NCBI GenBank assembly: GCA_023425615.1 | Contig: JAFACJ010000467.1 | Location: 1 to 6,942, forward strand | Direction: 5' to 3' | DNA from: Actinomycetes bacterium | GTDB taxonomy: Bacteria; Actinomycetota; Actinomycetes; Streptosporangiales; Streptosporangiaceae | DNA: 6,942 nt | Part shown: positions 1 through 5,357 of the stretch, piece after piece | Layout of the letters: the number at the start of each line of letters is the position of its first letter | Position numbering within the stretch: the first letter of the stretch is position 1 | Program-made: the position numbers and the translations under genes | The notes under the pieces: model-generated | Database searches by the model: none | Told to the model about the DNA's origin: nothing | The model's input: only the letters and a program-made list of their open reading frames with translations

Positions 1-358
1 GGACCGGGGTGCACGCCTCGCCCCCGGCCGTGACGCCGAAGCGCCCGGTCACGTACGCGACGACCGAGTCGGCGTGGGCGTCGAGCGCGGCTGCCTGCTC
101 CGCCGCGTCACCGGCCTCGAACGCCGCGGTGCCCGCCTTGAAGAGCGGATCGTCCTTCTCGGAGTCGGCGGCGGAGACGACGAGCAGGTCGTACTCCAGT
201 TGGAGCTCGGCGCGGACGTGTCCGGTCTCGGGGGAGGCGAGGTCGACGTAGACCGTCGAGGAGAATCCGTGGGCGAGAGCGGGCGTGGCGCAGAGCGGGA
301 CGGCCACGGCTACGGCGGCGATGAGAACACGGGCACGACGCCGTATGGCGGGGTACAT
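1..358 (-). CDS. Secreted N-terminal part of a probable HupE/UreJ-like membrane protein (partial, runs off the left edge)
   Basis: An open frame runs from ATG at 358 to the window edge, giving 119 visible codons with the C-terminus missing. GAAAGGAG lies just upstream of the ATG, about four bases away, and supports this start. Residues 1-29 form a Sec signal peptide: a basic stretch (RRRAR), a hydrophobic core and the cleavage motif ALA. Cleavage there would leave His30 as the first mature residue, followed by GFSST. The mature part is acidic and alanine-rich and includes ELQLEYDLLVV and AYVTGRFGVT. From memory this resembles the extracytoplasmic N-terminal domain that precedes the membrane helices of actinobacterial HupE/UreJ_2 proteins, which are linked to nickel or cobalt handling. 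The helices themselves would lie outside the window, so the family call is an inference. If it is wrong, this is simply a secreted protein of unknown role. The gene diverges from the lipoprotein gene at 533. Confidence 0.6.
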   Translation of the reverse strand, partial: MYPAIRRRARVLIAAVAVAVPLCATPALAHGFSSTVYVDLASPETGHVRAELQLEYDLLVVSAADSEKDDPLFKAGTAAFEAGDAAEQAAALDAHADSVVAYVTGRFGVTAGGEACTPV

Positions 359-532
359 ATTACTCCTTTCGGACTTGGCGCATGAAATCTGGTCGATCCG
401 GATGAACGACGTGCATCTCACGAAAGAACCGATGACTAACCAAGCCCGGCGAAGGCCGTCCGCGCCCCAAAAGCCGCAGGTCATGAGGTAGGAAGTAGGC
501 GCACTTCCCGCCACCCCCGGAGGACGATCTCG
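359..532. promoter_or_regulatory. Divergent intergenic region between the HupE-like and lipoprotein genes
   Basis: This 174-base gap must hold the promoters of both flanking genes. It is visibly less GC-rich around 375-445 than the coding DNA. On the minus strand a TTGGTT/TGAGAT pair with 17-base spacing could be a poor sigma-70-type promoter, but the second position of the -10 is wrong, so I do not call it. No SD-led small gene is evident. Confidence 0.4.
491..508. repeat. Perfect 6-6-6 inverted repeat in the lipoprotein leader
   Basis: GGAAGT and ACTTCC are exact inverted copies separated by AGGCGC. They lie 10 bases upstream of the GGAGG ribosome binding site at 519-523. The element could be an operator or a short leader hairpin. 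Arms of six bases can arise by chance in DNA this GC-rich, so the call is weak. Confidence 0.3.
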
Positions 533-1207
533 ATGCGCGCTCGGCTTCTGCCCGCCGGCACGCTGGCCGCGGTGGCCGCGGCCGCCCTGCTGATCAGCGG
601 ATGCGGCTCCGGTGACGACTGGTCACGGCCGCACGCCGAGCCCACCGCCGTCGGCACCCCCGGCCCGGGGTTCTTCCCCTCCGCATCGCCCTCGCCGGAG
701 GCGACGATCACGCCGCGACCCGGCTCCTGGGACGGGGTCCGCCCGTCGGAGGGCTACCGTGTGGTGCTCCTCACCGCCGCCGGGGAGGACCGCCATACCC
801 AAACGCTGGTGAACGCCGTGACGGAGTGGGCGGAGGAGGAGCACGTCAGCCTCAGGACCCTCACGGCCACGCGGCCGGACCGGTTCATTCCGACGATCAC
901 CAGGGCGATCGACATGAAGCCCGACCTCATCGTCAGCGCGGGCAACGGCCTCATCGACCCCCTGGCCCTGGTCACCCCCCACCACCTCGACCAGCAGTTC
1001 CTCGTGGTCGGCGCCGAACTCGCCGAGCCCACGGCGAACGTCACCGCCGCCGACTGGGCCGGTGCGTCGTTCCGAGGCGAGGGGCTCGGCATGTCCTCGA
1101 CGTACGACCCCGCCAGCTTCACCCCCGAGCGCGCCGGGCGCGCCATCCGAGCCGGTGCGGCAGCCGTGCTGAGCGGCATGACCGGCATCGTGGTCTGGCT
1201 CGACTGA
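533..1207 (+). CDS. Lipoprotein with a possible BMP/PnrA-like half domain
   Basis: This is a 224-residue exported lipoprotein. Residues 1-23 are a lipoprotein signal peptide and the lipobox LISGC places the lipidated cysteine at Cys24. GGAGG at 519-523, nine bases before the ATG, supports the start. Residues 25-74 are a low-complexity Gly/Pro/Ser linker. The segment from Tyr75 (YRVVLLTAAGED) has alternating strands and helices: a helix with WAEEEHVSL, then ITRAIDMKPDLIVSAGNGLIDPL and QQFLVVGAEL. This is the beta-alpha rhythm of a type I periplasmic binding fold, and the phrase around PDLIVSAGN recalls BMP/PnrA nucleoside-binding lipoproteins. Those proteins usually have two lobes and well over 300 residues; here only about 150 residues follow the linker, roughly one lobe. 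No transporter genes adjoin it. A sugar- or nucleoside-uptake role is therefore unproven. A hairpin 22 bases after the stop may end the transcript. Confidence 0.7.
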   Translation: MRARLLPAGTLAAVAAAALLISGCGSGDDWSRPHAEPTAVGTPGPGFFPSASPSPEATITPRPGSWDGVRPSEGYRVVLLTAAGEDRHTQTLVNAVTEWAEEEHVSLRTLTATRPDRFIPTITRAIDMKPDLIVSAGNGLIDPLALVTPHHLDQQFLVVGAELAEPTANVTAADWAGASFRGEGLGMSSTYDPASFTPERAGRAIRAGAAAVLSGMTGIVVWLD

Positions 1208-1229
1208 GGGCCGTCTCGACGTCGTGGCG

Positions 1230-1262
1230 GTCCGGCCGCCCGAAGCCGCATCGGGCTCGGAC
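1230..1262 (+). terminator. Possible intrinsic terminator after the lipoprotein gene
   Basis: The inner stem pairs GCCCGA (1238-1243) with TCGGGC (1251-1256) around a seven-base loop. An outer stem pairs GTCCG (1230-1234) with CGGAC (1258-1262), with three unpaired bases on one side and one on the other. It starts 22 bases after the lipoprotein stop codon. There is no T tract, which is common for actinobacterial terminators but lowers certainty. Confidence 0.4.
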
Positions 1263-1313
1263 AGTCCGTCGACCTGGGCGAACGCCTGTAAGACAGGGCT
1301 TCCGGACAGGCTG

Positions 1314-1331
1314 ACAACACGATCTTGTTGT
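1314..1331. repeat. Perfect inverted repeat upstream of the hydrolase operon
   Basis: ACAACA and TGTTGT are exact inverted copies around CGATCT, about 75 bases before the start at 1406. The position suits an operator for the three-gene operon. CTGACA at 1311-1316 overlaps the left arm and could be a -35 box, but the matching -10 position at 1334-1339 (ACATGT) is poor. A smaller repeat, CCTGT-AAG-ACAGG at 1285-1297, lies just upstream. Confidence 0.3.
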
Positions 1332-1395
1332 GGACATGTGCGTGGAAGCGGGACGGTGGGTTTCGTCGCGGGGATCGCCCCCGGCGTCTGAAACC

Positions 1396-1400
1396 AGGAG
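1396..1400 (+). promoter_or_regulatory. Ribosome binding site that fixes the start at 1406
   Basis: AGGAG lies five bases before ATG at 1406. The same frame is open back to an earlier ATTG-type start near 1325, but only the 1406 start has this site, and it places the signal peptide at the N-terminus. The longer reading would add 27 basic residues ahead of the signal peptide. Confidence 0.8.
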
Positions 1401-1405
1401 AAACG

Positions 1406-2254
1406 ATGAAGCCGACCTCATGCGCCACCGCGCTCGTGGCGGCAGTACTGCTCGCCTCTCTGACCGGAGCGTCTGGTATGTCGGCGGTGCAGGCAGCCGA
1501 CGCCGGAGACCTTCCCCGTGTGAACATGGAAGCCACCGTCAAGGCGGCTCAGATCGATCCGCGGCGATCCGACGACAAGCTGACCCCCGGCGCCAAGGCC
1601 AGCGTGCTTCTCATCGAGAGGGCGCTGCGTGACCGGAACCTCCTCGCCGCGAAGTGGGTGGACGGTTACTTCGGCAGCGCGACGGTCGCCGCCTACGCGA
1701 AGTTCCAGAAGTCGCTCGGCTACACCGGTCTCGGCGCCAACGGCCTGCCGGGCAAGGCGTCGCTCGTCAAGCTCGGAGCCGGCCGGTTCAAGGTCGACCA
1801 CGTCATCGTCCCGGGCGCCCGGGTGTCCACCGGCGGCGCCGTCGTCAACACCCGCACGCGGAACATGCTGGCCGAGGCGAAGCGGCTGCTCAAAGGCCGC
1901 AAGCTCGTGCTGGACCAGGGGTCGTACAACCCCGGTGGCGATCCCACGTCCGCGGGCACCCACGACGGCGGCGGCACCGTCGACATCTCGGTGAAGGGGA
2001 TGAGCTCCGCCACCCGCACCTCGGTCGTCCGCGCGTTGCGCCGTGTCGGCTTCGCAGCATGGGTGCGCACGCCCCGGCAGGGCGACTGGCCGTGGCACAT
2101 CCACGCCGTGGCCATCAGCGACCCCGATCTCTCCGGCCAGGCCCAGAACCAGGTCGGCGACCACTACCTCGGCATGAACGGGCTCGCCAACCGCAAGCCG
2201 GACGACGGCCCGAAGGTGGCCATCCGCACCTGGGAGGAGTACCAGCGCCGCTGA
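1406..2254 (+). CDS. Secreted peptidoglycan-binding protein with an M15-like C-terminal domain
   Basis: This 282-residue exported protein probably acts on cell-wall stem peptides. Residues 1-30 are a signal peptide with a likely cut after AVQA. Residues about 64-123 form a peptidoglycan_binding_1-type repeat, recognisable by ASVLLIERALRDR, WVDGYFGSATVAAYAKFQ and GLPGKASLVKLG. The C-terminal domain (about 148-245) carries SAGTHDGGGTVDIS and WPWHIH. His186, Asp193 and His231 match the zinc ligands of the D-Ala-D-Ala carboxypeptidase/VanY-type M15 fold (SxHxxGxAxD then WH). The Glu that usually precedes the last histidine (ExxH) is replaced by Trp228; Asp227 is the nearest acid. Peptidase activity is thus plausible but not certain. 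It is the first gene of a run: the next start lies 40 bases after its stop. The final 35-40 residues have no motif I recognise. Confidence 0.8.
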   Translation: MKPTSCATALVAAVLLASLTGASGMSAVQAADAGDLPRVNMEATVKAAQIDPRRSDDKLTPGAKASVLLIERALRDRNLLAAKWVDGYFGSATVAAYAKFQKSLGYTGLGANGLPGKASLVKLGAGRFKVDHVIVPGARVSTGGAVVNTRTRNMLAEAKRLLKGRKLVLDQGSYNPGGDPTSAGTHDGGGTVDISVKGMSSATRTSVVRALRRVGFAAWVRTPRQGDWPWHIHAVAISDPDLSGQAQNQVGDHYLGMNGLANRKPDDGPKVAIRTWEEYQRR

Positions 2255-2294
2255 CCCCCCGAAGACCAGGCCGCACGGACACAAGGAGAACATC

Positions 2295-3188
2295 ATGAGA
2301 ACGCTCAACAGGATCCTCACCACGACGGCCACCGCGGTGGCGCTCGGCGGAATGGTGCTCGCCACCGCGTCGCCCGCCATGGCCGCGACCCGCAACGGCG
2401 TCTGCCAGGCCGGTGAGTTCTGCTACTACTTCAACAGCAACAACAAGGGATCCGTCTCCGACTTCACCGGATCCGTCGCCGACTACGGCACCAAGCAGCC
2501 CTCCTGCTACGACTTCAAGGGACCCGGCAGCGGCAGGGGCAAGTGCATCAAGAACGAGGCCGCCTCCGTCTGGAACCGCAGCAGCAAGACCGTCCGCGTC
2601 TACTTCAACAGCAACTACGGCGGCGCCTACCAGGACTTCAAGCCCGGAGCCAAGGGCAACCTCAGAGCCGGTCTCAAGAACCAGAACGCCTCGCACCAGT
2701 TCAGCCCGTCGTCATCGGCGCGTGTCAGCATGTCGTACGCGCTGTACAAGACCGGGGGCGGCCGGATCAGCTGCGGCTTCGACGGTTACACCAACACCCC
2801 CGGCCGGCACGAGGGCATCGACATCGCCCGCAGGGTGGGCTCGAACGTCTACTCCCTGACGAGCGGGAAGATCATCTACCTCGCGCGCGGCCACAACGGC
2901 GGCTCGGGGCTCTCCACCATCGCCGTCTACAACGCCTCGCTGAACAAGACGGTGATCTACCTGCACTCCGCTCCGCGGTCCTCCCTGCGCGTGGGCCAGC
3001 AGGTCAAGCGCGGCCAGCTCATCGCCAGCGAGGCGTGGCACGGCGTGTCGTCCAGCGGGGCCGCGCACACCCACGTCGAGGTGCGCCCCGGACAGCAGAA
3101 GCTCGCGGCCAAGAGCGTCAACGACTGGACCCTCAGCAACCCGAACCCGAACTCCTTCTGGCGTTCCCAGGGCTACAACGTCGCCTAA
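2295..3188 (+). CDS. Secreted I36-domain M23 metallopeptidase
   Basis: A 297-residue exported enzyme predicted to cut peptide cross-links in peptidoglycan. AAGGAG ends six bases before the ATG. Residues 1-30 are a signal peptide ending in AMA. Residues about 34-136 form an I36 (SMPI-like, beta-gamma crystallin fold) module with Cys37, Cys43, Cys71 and Cys84 and the phrases FCYYFNSNNKG, ASVWNRSSKTVRVYFNS and KNQNASH. The C-terminal domain (about 158-268) is M23/LytM. By family knowledge His172 and Asp176 (HEGID) with His260 bind zinc, and His224 (YLHS) and His258 (HTH) are the catalytic histidines. All five are present, so activity is likely. A fifth cysteine, Cys160, sits at the domain junction. 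I36 modules were first described as metalloprotease inhibitors. In such fusions the module may bind wall or shield the enzyme; that is inference. It shares its I36 DNA with the next gene. Confidence 0.9.
   Translation: MRTLNRILTTTATAVALGGMVLATASPAMAATRNGVCQAGEFCYYFNSNNKGSVSDFTGSVADYGTKQPSCYDFKGPGSGRGKCIKNEAASVWNRSSKTVRVYFNSNYGGAYQDFKPGAKGNLRAGLKNQNASHQFSPSSSARVSMSYALYKTGGGRISCGFDGYTNTPGRHEGIDIARRVGSNVYSLTSGKIIYLARGHNGGSGLSTIAVYNASLNKTVIYLHSAPRSSLRVGQQVKRGQLIASEAWHGVSSSGAAHTHVEVRPGQQKLAAKSVNDWTLSNPNPNSFWRSQGYNVA
2356..2703 (+). repeat. I36-encoding duplicated block, copy 1
   Basis: Aligns without gaps to 3295-3642 at a constant offset of 939 bases. By hand count about 25 of 348 bases differ. 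The interval 2415-2583 differs from its partner only at 2525 (C against G), a synonymous change. The block covers the end of the signal peptide and the whole I36 module; similarity stops where the two catalytic domains begin. Confidence 0.9.
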
Positions 3189-3221
3189 CGGGCCCCGGCC
3201 TCTGACCAAGAGAAGGCAACC

Positions 3222-4178
3222 GTGTCTCCACGAACCAAACGGCTGACCCCCCGGATCGCCGCCGCCGTCGCCGCGACGGCGATCGGCGGGACGATGCTCG
3301 CCACCGCGTCGCCCGCCTTGGCGGCCGGCCGCGACGGCGTCTGCCAGACCGGCGAGTTCTGCTACTACTTCAACAGCAACAACAAGGGATCCGTCTCCGA
3401 CTTCACCGGATCCGTCGCCGACTACGGCACCAAGCAGCCCTCCTGCTACGACTTCAAGGGACCGGGCAGCGGCAGGGGCAAGTGCATCAAGAACGAGGCC
3501 GCCTCCGTCTGGAACCGCAGCAAGAAAACCGTCCGCGTCTACTTCAACAGCAGATACGGCGGCGCCTACCAGGACTTCAGGCCCGGCTCCAGGGGCAACC
3601 TCGAAACCGGCATGAAGAACCAGAACGCCTCGCACCGGTTCCTGAGCTCCGCGCCGCCGACGACGACCGGCTGCAAGACCGACGGCACGCACGCCAAGCC
3701 GCCCACGACGATCCTCGTGTACCGGGCGTCCCTCGGCCGCGTGGACCGTGTGGCGTTCAAGACCTACGTCAAGAACGTCCTGCCCAACGAGTGGTACTCC
3801 AACTGGCCGAAGGAGTCCCTCAAGGCCGGGGCGGTCGCCGTCAAGAACTACGGCTGGTACTGGGCGCTGCACTCGACGCGCAGGACGGCGAGCGGCCAGT
3901 GCTTCGACGTCTATGACCACACCAACAGCCAGGTGTACAAGCCCGGCTCCGCGCAGGCCGCGACGAACGCCGCGGTGAACGCGATGTGGGGCACCCGGCT
4001 GACGCGCAACGGGAAGATCTTCCAGGCCCAGTTCTGCGCCACGACGACGGCGTGCAGCTCATGGTGGGTCGACGGCGAGTGGATGTCGCAGTACGGCTCC
4101 CGCGACAAGGCCAAGGCGGGCTGGAGCCACTCCAGGATCCTCAAGTACTACTACAAGGGGATCTCCATCACCTCCTGA
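3222..4178 (+). CDS. Secreted I36-domain SpoIID/LytB-type protein
   Basis: A 318-residue exported protein starting at GTG, with AGAAGG five bases upstream. Residues 1-34 are a signal peptide (ALA cut). Residues about 38-140 are an I36 module with Cys41, Cys47, Cys75 and Cys88, nearly identical to the one in the preceding gene. Residues about 164-316 match SpoIID/LytB: VAFKTYVKNVLPNEW, SLKAGAVAVKNY, WMSQYGSRDKAKAG and HSRILKYYYKG. Bacillus SpoIID is a lytic transglycosylase for glycan strands stripped of stem peptides, and its catalytic Glu aligns with Glu190 here (PNEW in place of PSEM). Extra cysteines at 151, 227, 272 and 278 suggest disulfides. The gene is last in the run, 33 bases after the M23 gene, and a strong hairpin follows nine bases after the stop. 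Many actinobacterial SpoIID/LytB proteins are unrelated to endospores, so sporulation should not be assumed. LytB-like amidase stimulation is the alternative role. Confidence 0.88.
   Translation: MSPRTKRLTPRIAAAVAATAIGGTMLATASPALAAGRDGVCQTGEFCYYFNSNNKGSVSDFTGSVADYGTKQPSCYDFKGPGSGRGKCIKNEAASVWNRSKKTVRVYFNSRYGGAYQDFRPGSRGNLETGMKNQNASHRFLSSAPPTTTGCKTDGTHAKPPTTILVYRASLGRVDRVAFKTYVKNVLPNEWYSNWPKESLKAGAVAVKNYGWYWALHSTRRTASGQCFDVYDHTNSQVYKPGSAQAATNAAVNAMWGTRLTRNGKIFQAQFCATTTACSSWWVDGEWMSQYGSRDKAKAGWSHSRILKYYYKGISITS
3295..3642 (+). repeat. I36-encoding duplicated block, copy 2
   Basis: Partner of the block at 2356-2703. The conserved core is 3354-3522. Outside it, changes mostly swap residues for Arg, Lys or Glu (for example Ser to Lys, Asn to Arg), so this copy is slightly more charged. 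No target-site duplication, transposase or terminal inverted repeat flanks either copy. Confidence 0.9.
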
Positions 4179-4186
4179 CCCCGTCC

Positions 4187-4231
4187 GAGACCGCTTCCCC
4201 GCCGTGCCCGGCGCGGCGGGGAAGCGGTCTC
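4187..4231. terminator. Strong bidirectional terminator between convergent genes
   Basis: An exact 18-base inverted repeat (left arm 4187-4204, right arm 4214-4231) with a nine-base loop. The left arm begins GAGACCGC and the right arm ends GCGGTCTC. It lies nine bases after the SpoIID-type gene's stop, and its right arm covers two bases of the minus-strand gene's TGA (4230-4232). It should therefore end both transcripts. Neither side has a T tract. Confidence 0.85.
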
Positions 4232-5282
4232 AGTCGACGATGATCTGGAAGTTGACCGGCCGGCTTCCGGGGAACACGATCTCCCCCGAAGGGTCGACCA
4301 TCTTGAACCGCACGTAGCACAGGCCCGGTTGCCGCGGCGTGGTGATCTCGGTCCTGATGTCGACCATCTGGCCGGGGAGCGTGTCCTTGATCGGCACGTC
4401 GGAGATGGTCTGGCACTGGTCCGCCCGCTGCGGCAGTTCGAGGCGGCGCAGCGCGTACCCCTTCCACGGCACGGTCCCGACGTTCTTGATCCGCCACACC
4501 TTGGTGACGGTCTCGCCGGGGCCGACGTGCGTGCAGTCGGGCAGCGTGATGTCCGCGATGAACACCGAGGCGTTGCCCTTGCGCGCCGGCGGGGCCGACG
4601 GCGGGTTGGTCGGTGTCACCGGGCAGTCGGCGGGTGACAGCGCGGCGGCCGAGGGGCCGCCGGACGGGCCCGCGCCGTTCCCGTCCGACCCCGATCCCCG
4701 GTTGACGACGACCCCGATGAGGACCACCGCCCCCAGACCGACGACCGCCGCGGCGAACACGACGGGGCGGGGCGGCCGGAACCGTCCCCGGCCCTCCGGC
4801 GCGGGGAGAACCGGCCGGACGCCGGCCGCCCTCTCACCGGACGACGGCGACGACGGCGACGGTACGGATATCGGGATCTCGTCGGTCGGCGGTGGCGTTT
4901 GCGGTGCCACGGCGACGTGCGCGGCGCGGAGTTCCGTGGTGCCCGCGGCGGTGGCCGCGAGTCCGCCGGACCAGTGTTCCGCCGCGGCTTCCGCGCGGGG
5001 TGAGGGATCCCCGGTGCCCGCCGACCTGACCGTCCGGTTCGCCGTCTCCCAGCGTTCGCGGTACGCGGCCGGGTCCGCGCCGCACGCCTTCACGAACTCG
5101 ACGGTGGTCTCCCAGCTCGGGAGCCGGTTGCCTTTCGTGGCCTCGTGCAGTGTCGTGTGGGAGATCGCTCCTGATCGACCGGACATCTCCCGGAAAGGGG
5201 GATTGCCACTAGATTTGCGTAGTTCGCGAAGAACCTCCGCGAAATCCTCGATTGCCTCCGCCCGTGCACGTCTGTCGTCCAC
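4230..5282 (-). CDS. HTH-membrane protein with an extracytoplasmic NBR1-Ig-like domain
   Basis: A 350-residue predicted single-pass membrane protein. Residues about 12-80 look like an XRE-type HTH of the actinobacterial kind: FAEVLRELRKSSG, then SHTTLHEATKGNRLPSWETTVEFVKACGADPAAYRERW. Residues 81-170 are a Pro/Ser/Glu-rich linker. Residues 173-193 are one hydrophobic helix preceded by Arg/Pro, which places the N-terminus in the cytoplasm. Residues 194-236 are a Gly/Ser/Pro linker. Residues about 237-350 match the NBR1-Ig-like fold (FIADITLPD, GPGETVTKVWRIKNVGTVPWKG, LPGQMVDIRTEITTPRQPG, FPGSRPV). Cys220, Cys250, Cys290 and Cys322 are outside and could pair. The GTG start is the first possible one after an in-frame stop 12 bases upstream. 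AGGAGG is 16 bases away, too far for normal use. Function is unknown; a membrane-anchored sensor or RodZ-like scaffold is possible. The gene converges on the hydrolase operon. Confidence 0.82.
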   Translation of the reverse strand: MDDRRARAEAIEDFAEVLRELRKSSGNPPFREMSGRSGAISHTTLHEATKGNRLPSWETTVEFVKACGADPAAYRERWETANRTVRSAGTGDPSPRAEAAAEHWSGGLAATAAGTTELRAAHVAVAPQTPPPTDEIPISVPSPSSPSSGERAAGVRPVLPAPEGRGRFRPPRPVVFAAAVVGLGAVVLIGVVVNRGSGSDGNGAGPSGGPSAAALSPADCPVTPTNPPSAPPARKGNASVFIADITLPDCTHVGPGETVTKVWRIKNVGTVPWKGYALRRLELPQRADQCQTISDVPIKDTLPGQMVDIRTEITTPRQPGLCYVRFKMVDPSGEIVFPGSRPVNFQIIVD

Positions 5283-5288
5283 CGGATG

Positions 5289-5318
5289 AAGCTAACAGCC
5301 TCCTCTGCCTCCCCTCAA
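5289..5318 (-). promoter_or_regulatory. Candidate promoter for a leaderless transcript of the HTH/NBR1-Ig gene
   Basis: On the minus strand TTGAGG (5318-5313) and TAGCTT (5294-5289, fitting TANNNT) are 18 bases apart. Six bases separate the -10 from the GTG at 5282, so transcription would begin at or next to the start codon. This would explain why the only SD-like sequence (5304-5299) is badly placed, inside the promoter spacer. Confidence 0.5.
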
Positions 5319-5357
5319 CTCACACCGGTAACGCCGCATGAAGCCGAACGCCGACGT

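Noticed and set aside
1345..1390. ECF-type (SigE-like) promoter suggested by GGAAGC and a downstream CGTC
   Set aside because: The -35 lacks the AAC core and several CGTC copies are available, so the match is not specific.
1208..1405. A c-di-AMP (ydaO-type) riboswitch, often found before actinobacterial wall hydrolase genes
   Set aside because: I could not find its conserved core sequences, and the region's hairpins are short and do not form the expected pseudo-symmetric fold. A covariance search (Rfam ydaO-yuaA) would settle it.
1418..2395. Minus-strand open frame of about 325 codons
   Set aside because: Antisense to the peptidoglycan-binding gene and the start of the M23 gene; no recognisable domain and no ribosome binding site.
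2295..3642. Mobile element behind the I36 duplication
   Set aside because: No transposase, terminal repeats or target duplications are visible; unequal crossing-over or ordinary tandem duplication explains it more simply.
2712..3920. Long minus-strand open frame of about 400 codons
   Set aside because: It lies antisense to two well-supported genes, has no SD, and its composition is that of a high-GC shadow frame. Its internal repeat is just the reverse of the duplicated I36 block.
4339..5289. Plus-strand open frame of about 316 codons
   Set aside because: Antisense to the HTH/NBR1-Ig gene, whose domains are clear; the reading is low-complexity Gly/Ala/Arg/Ser/Pro.
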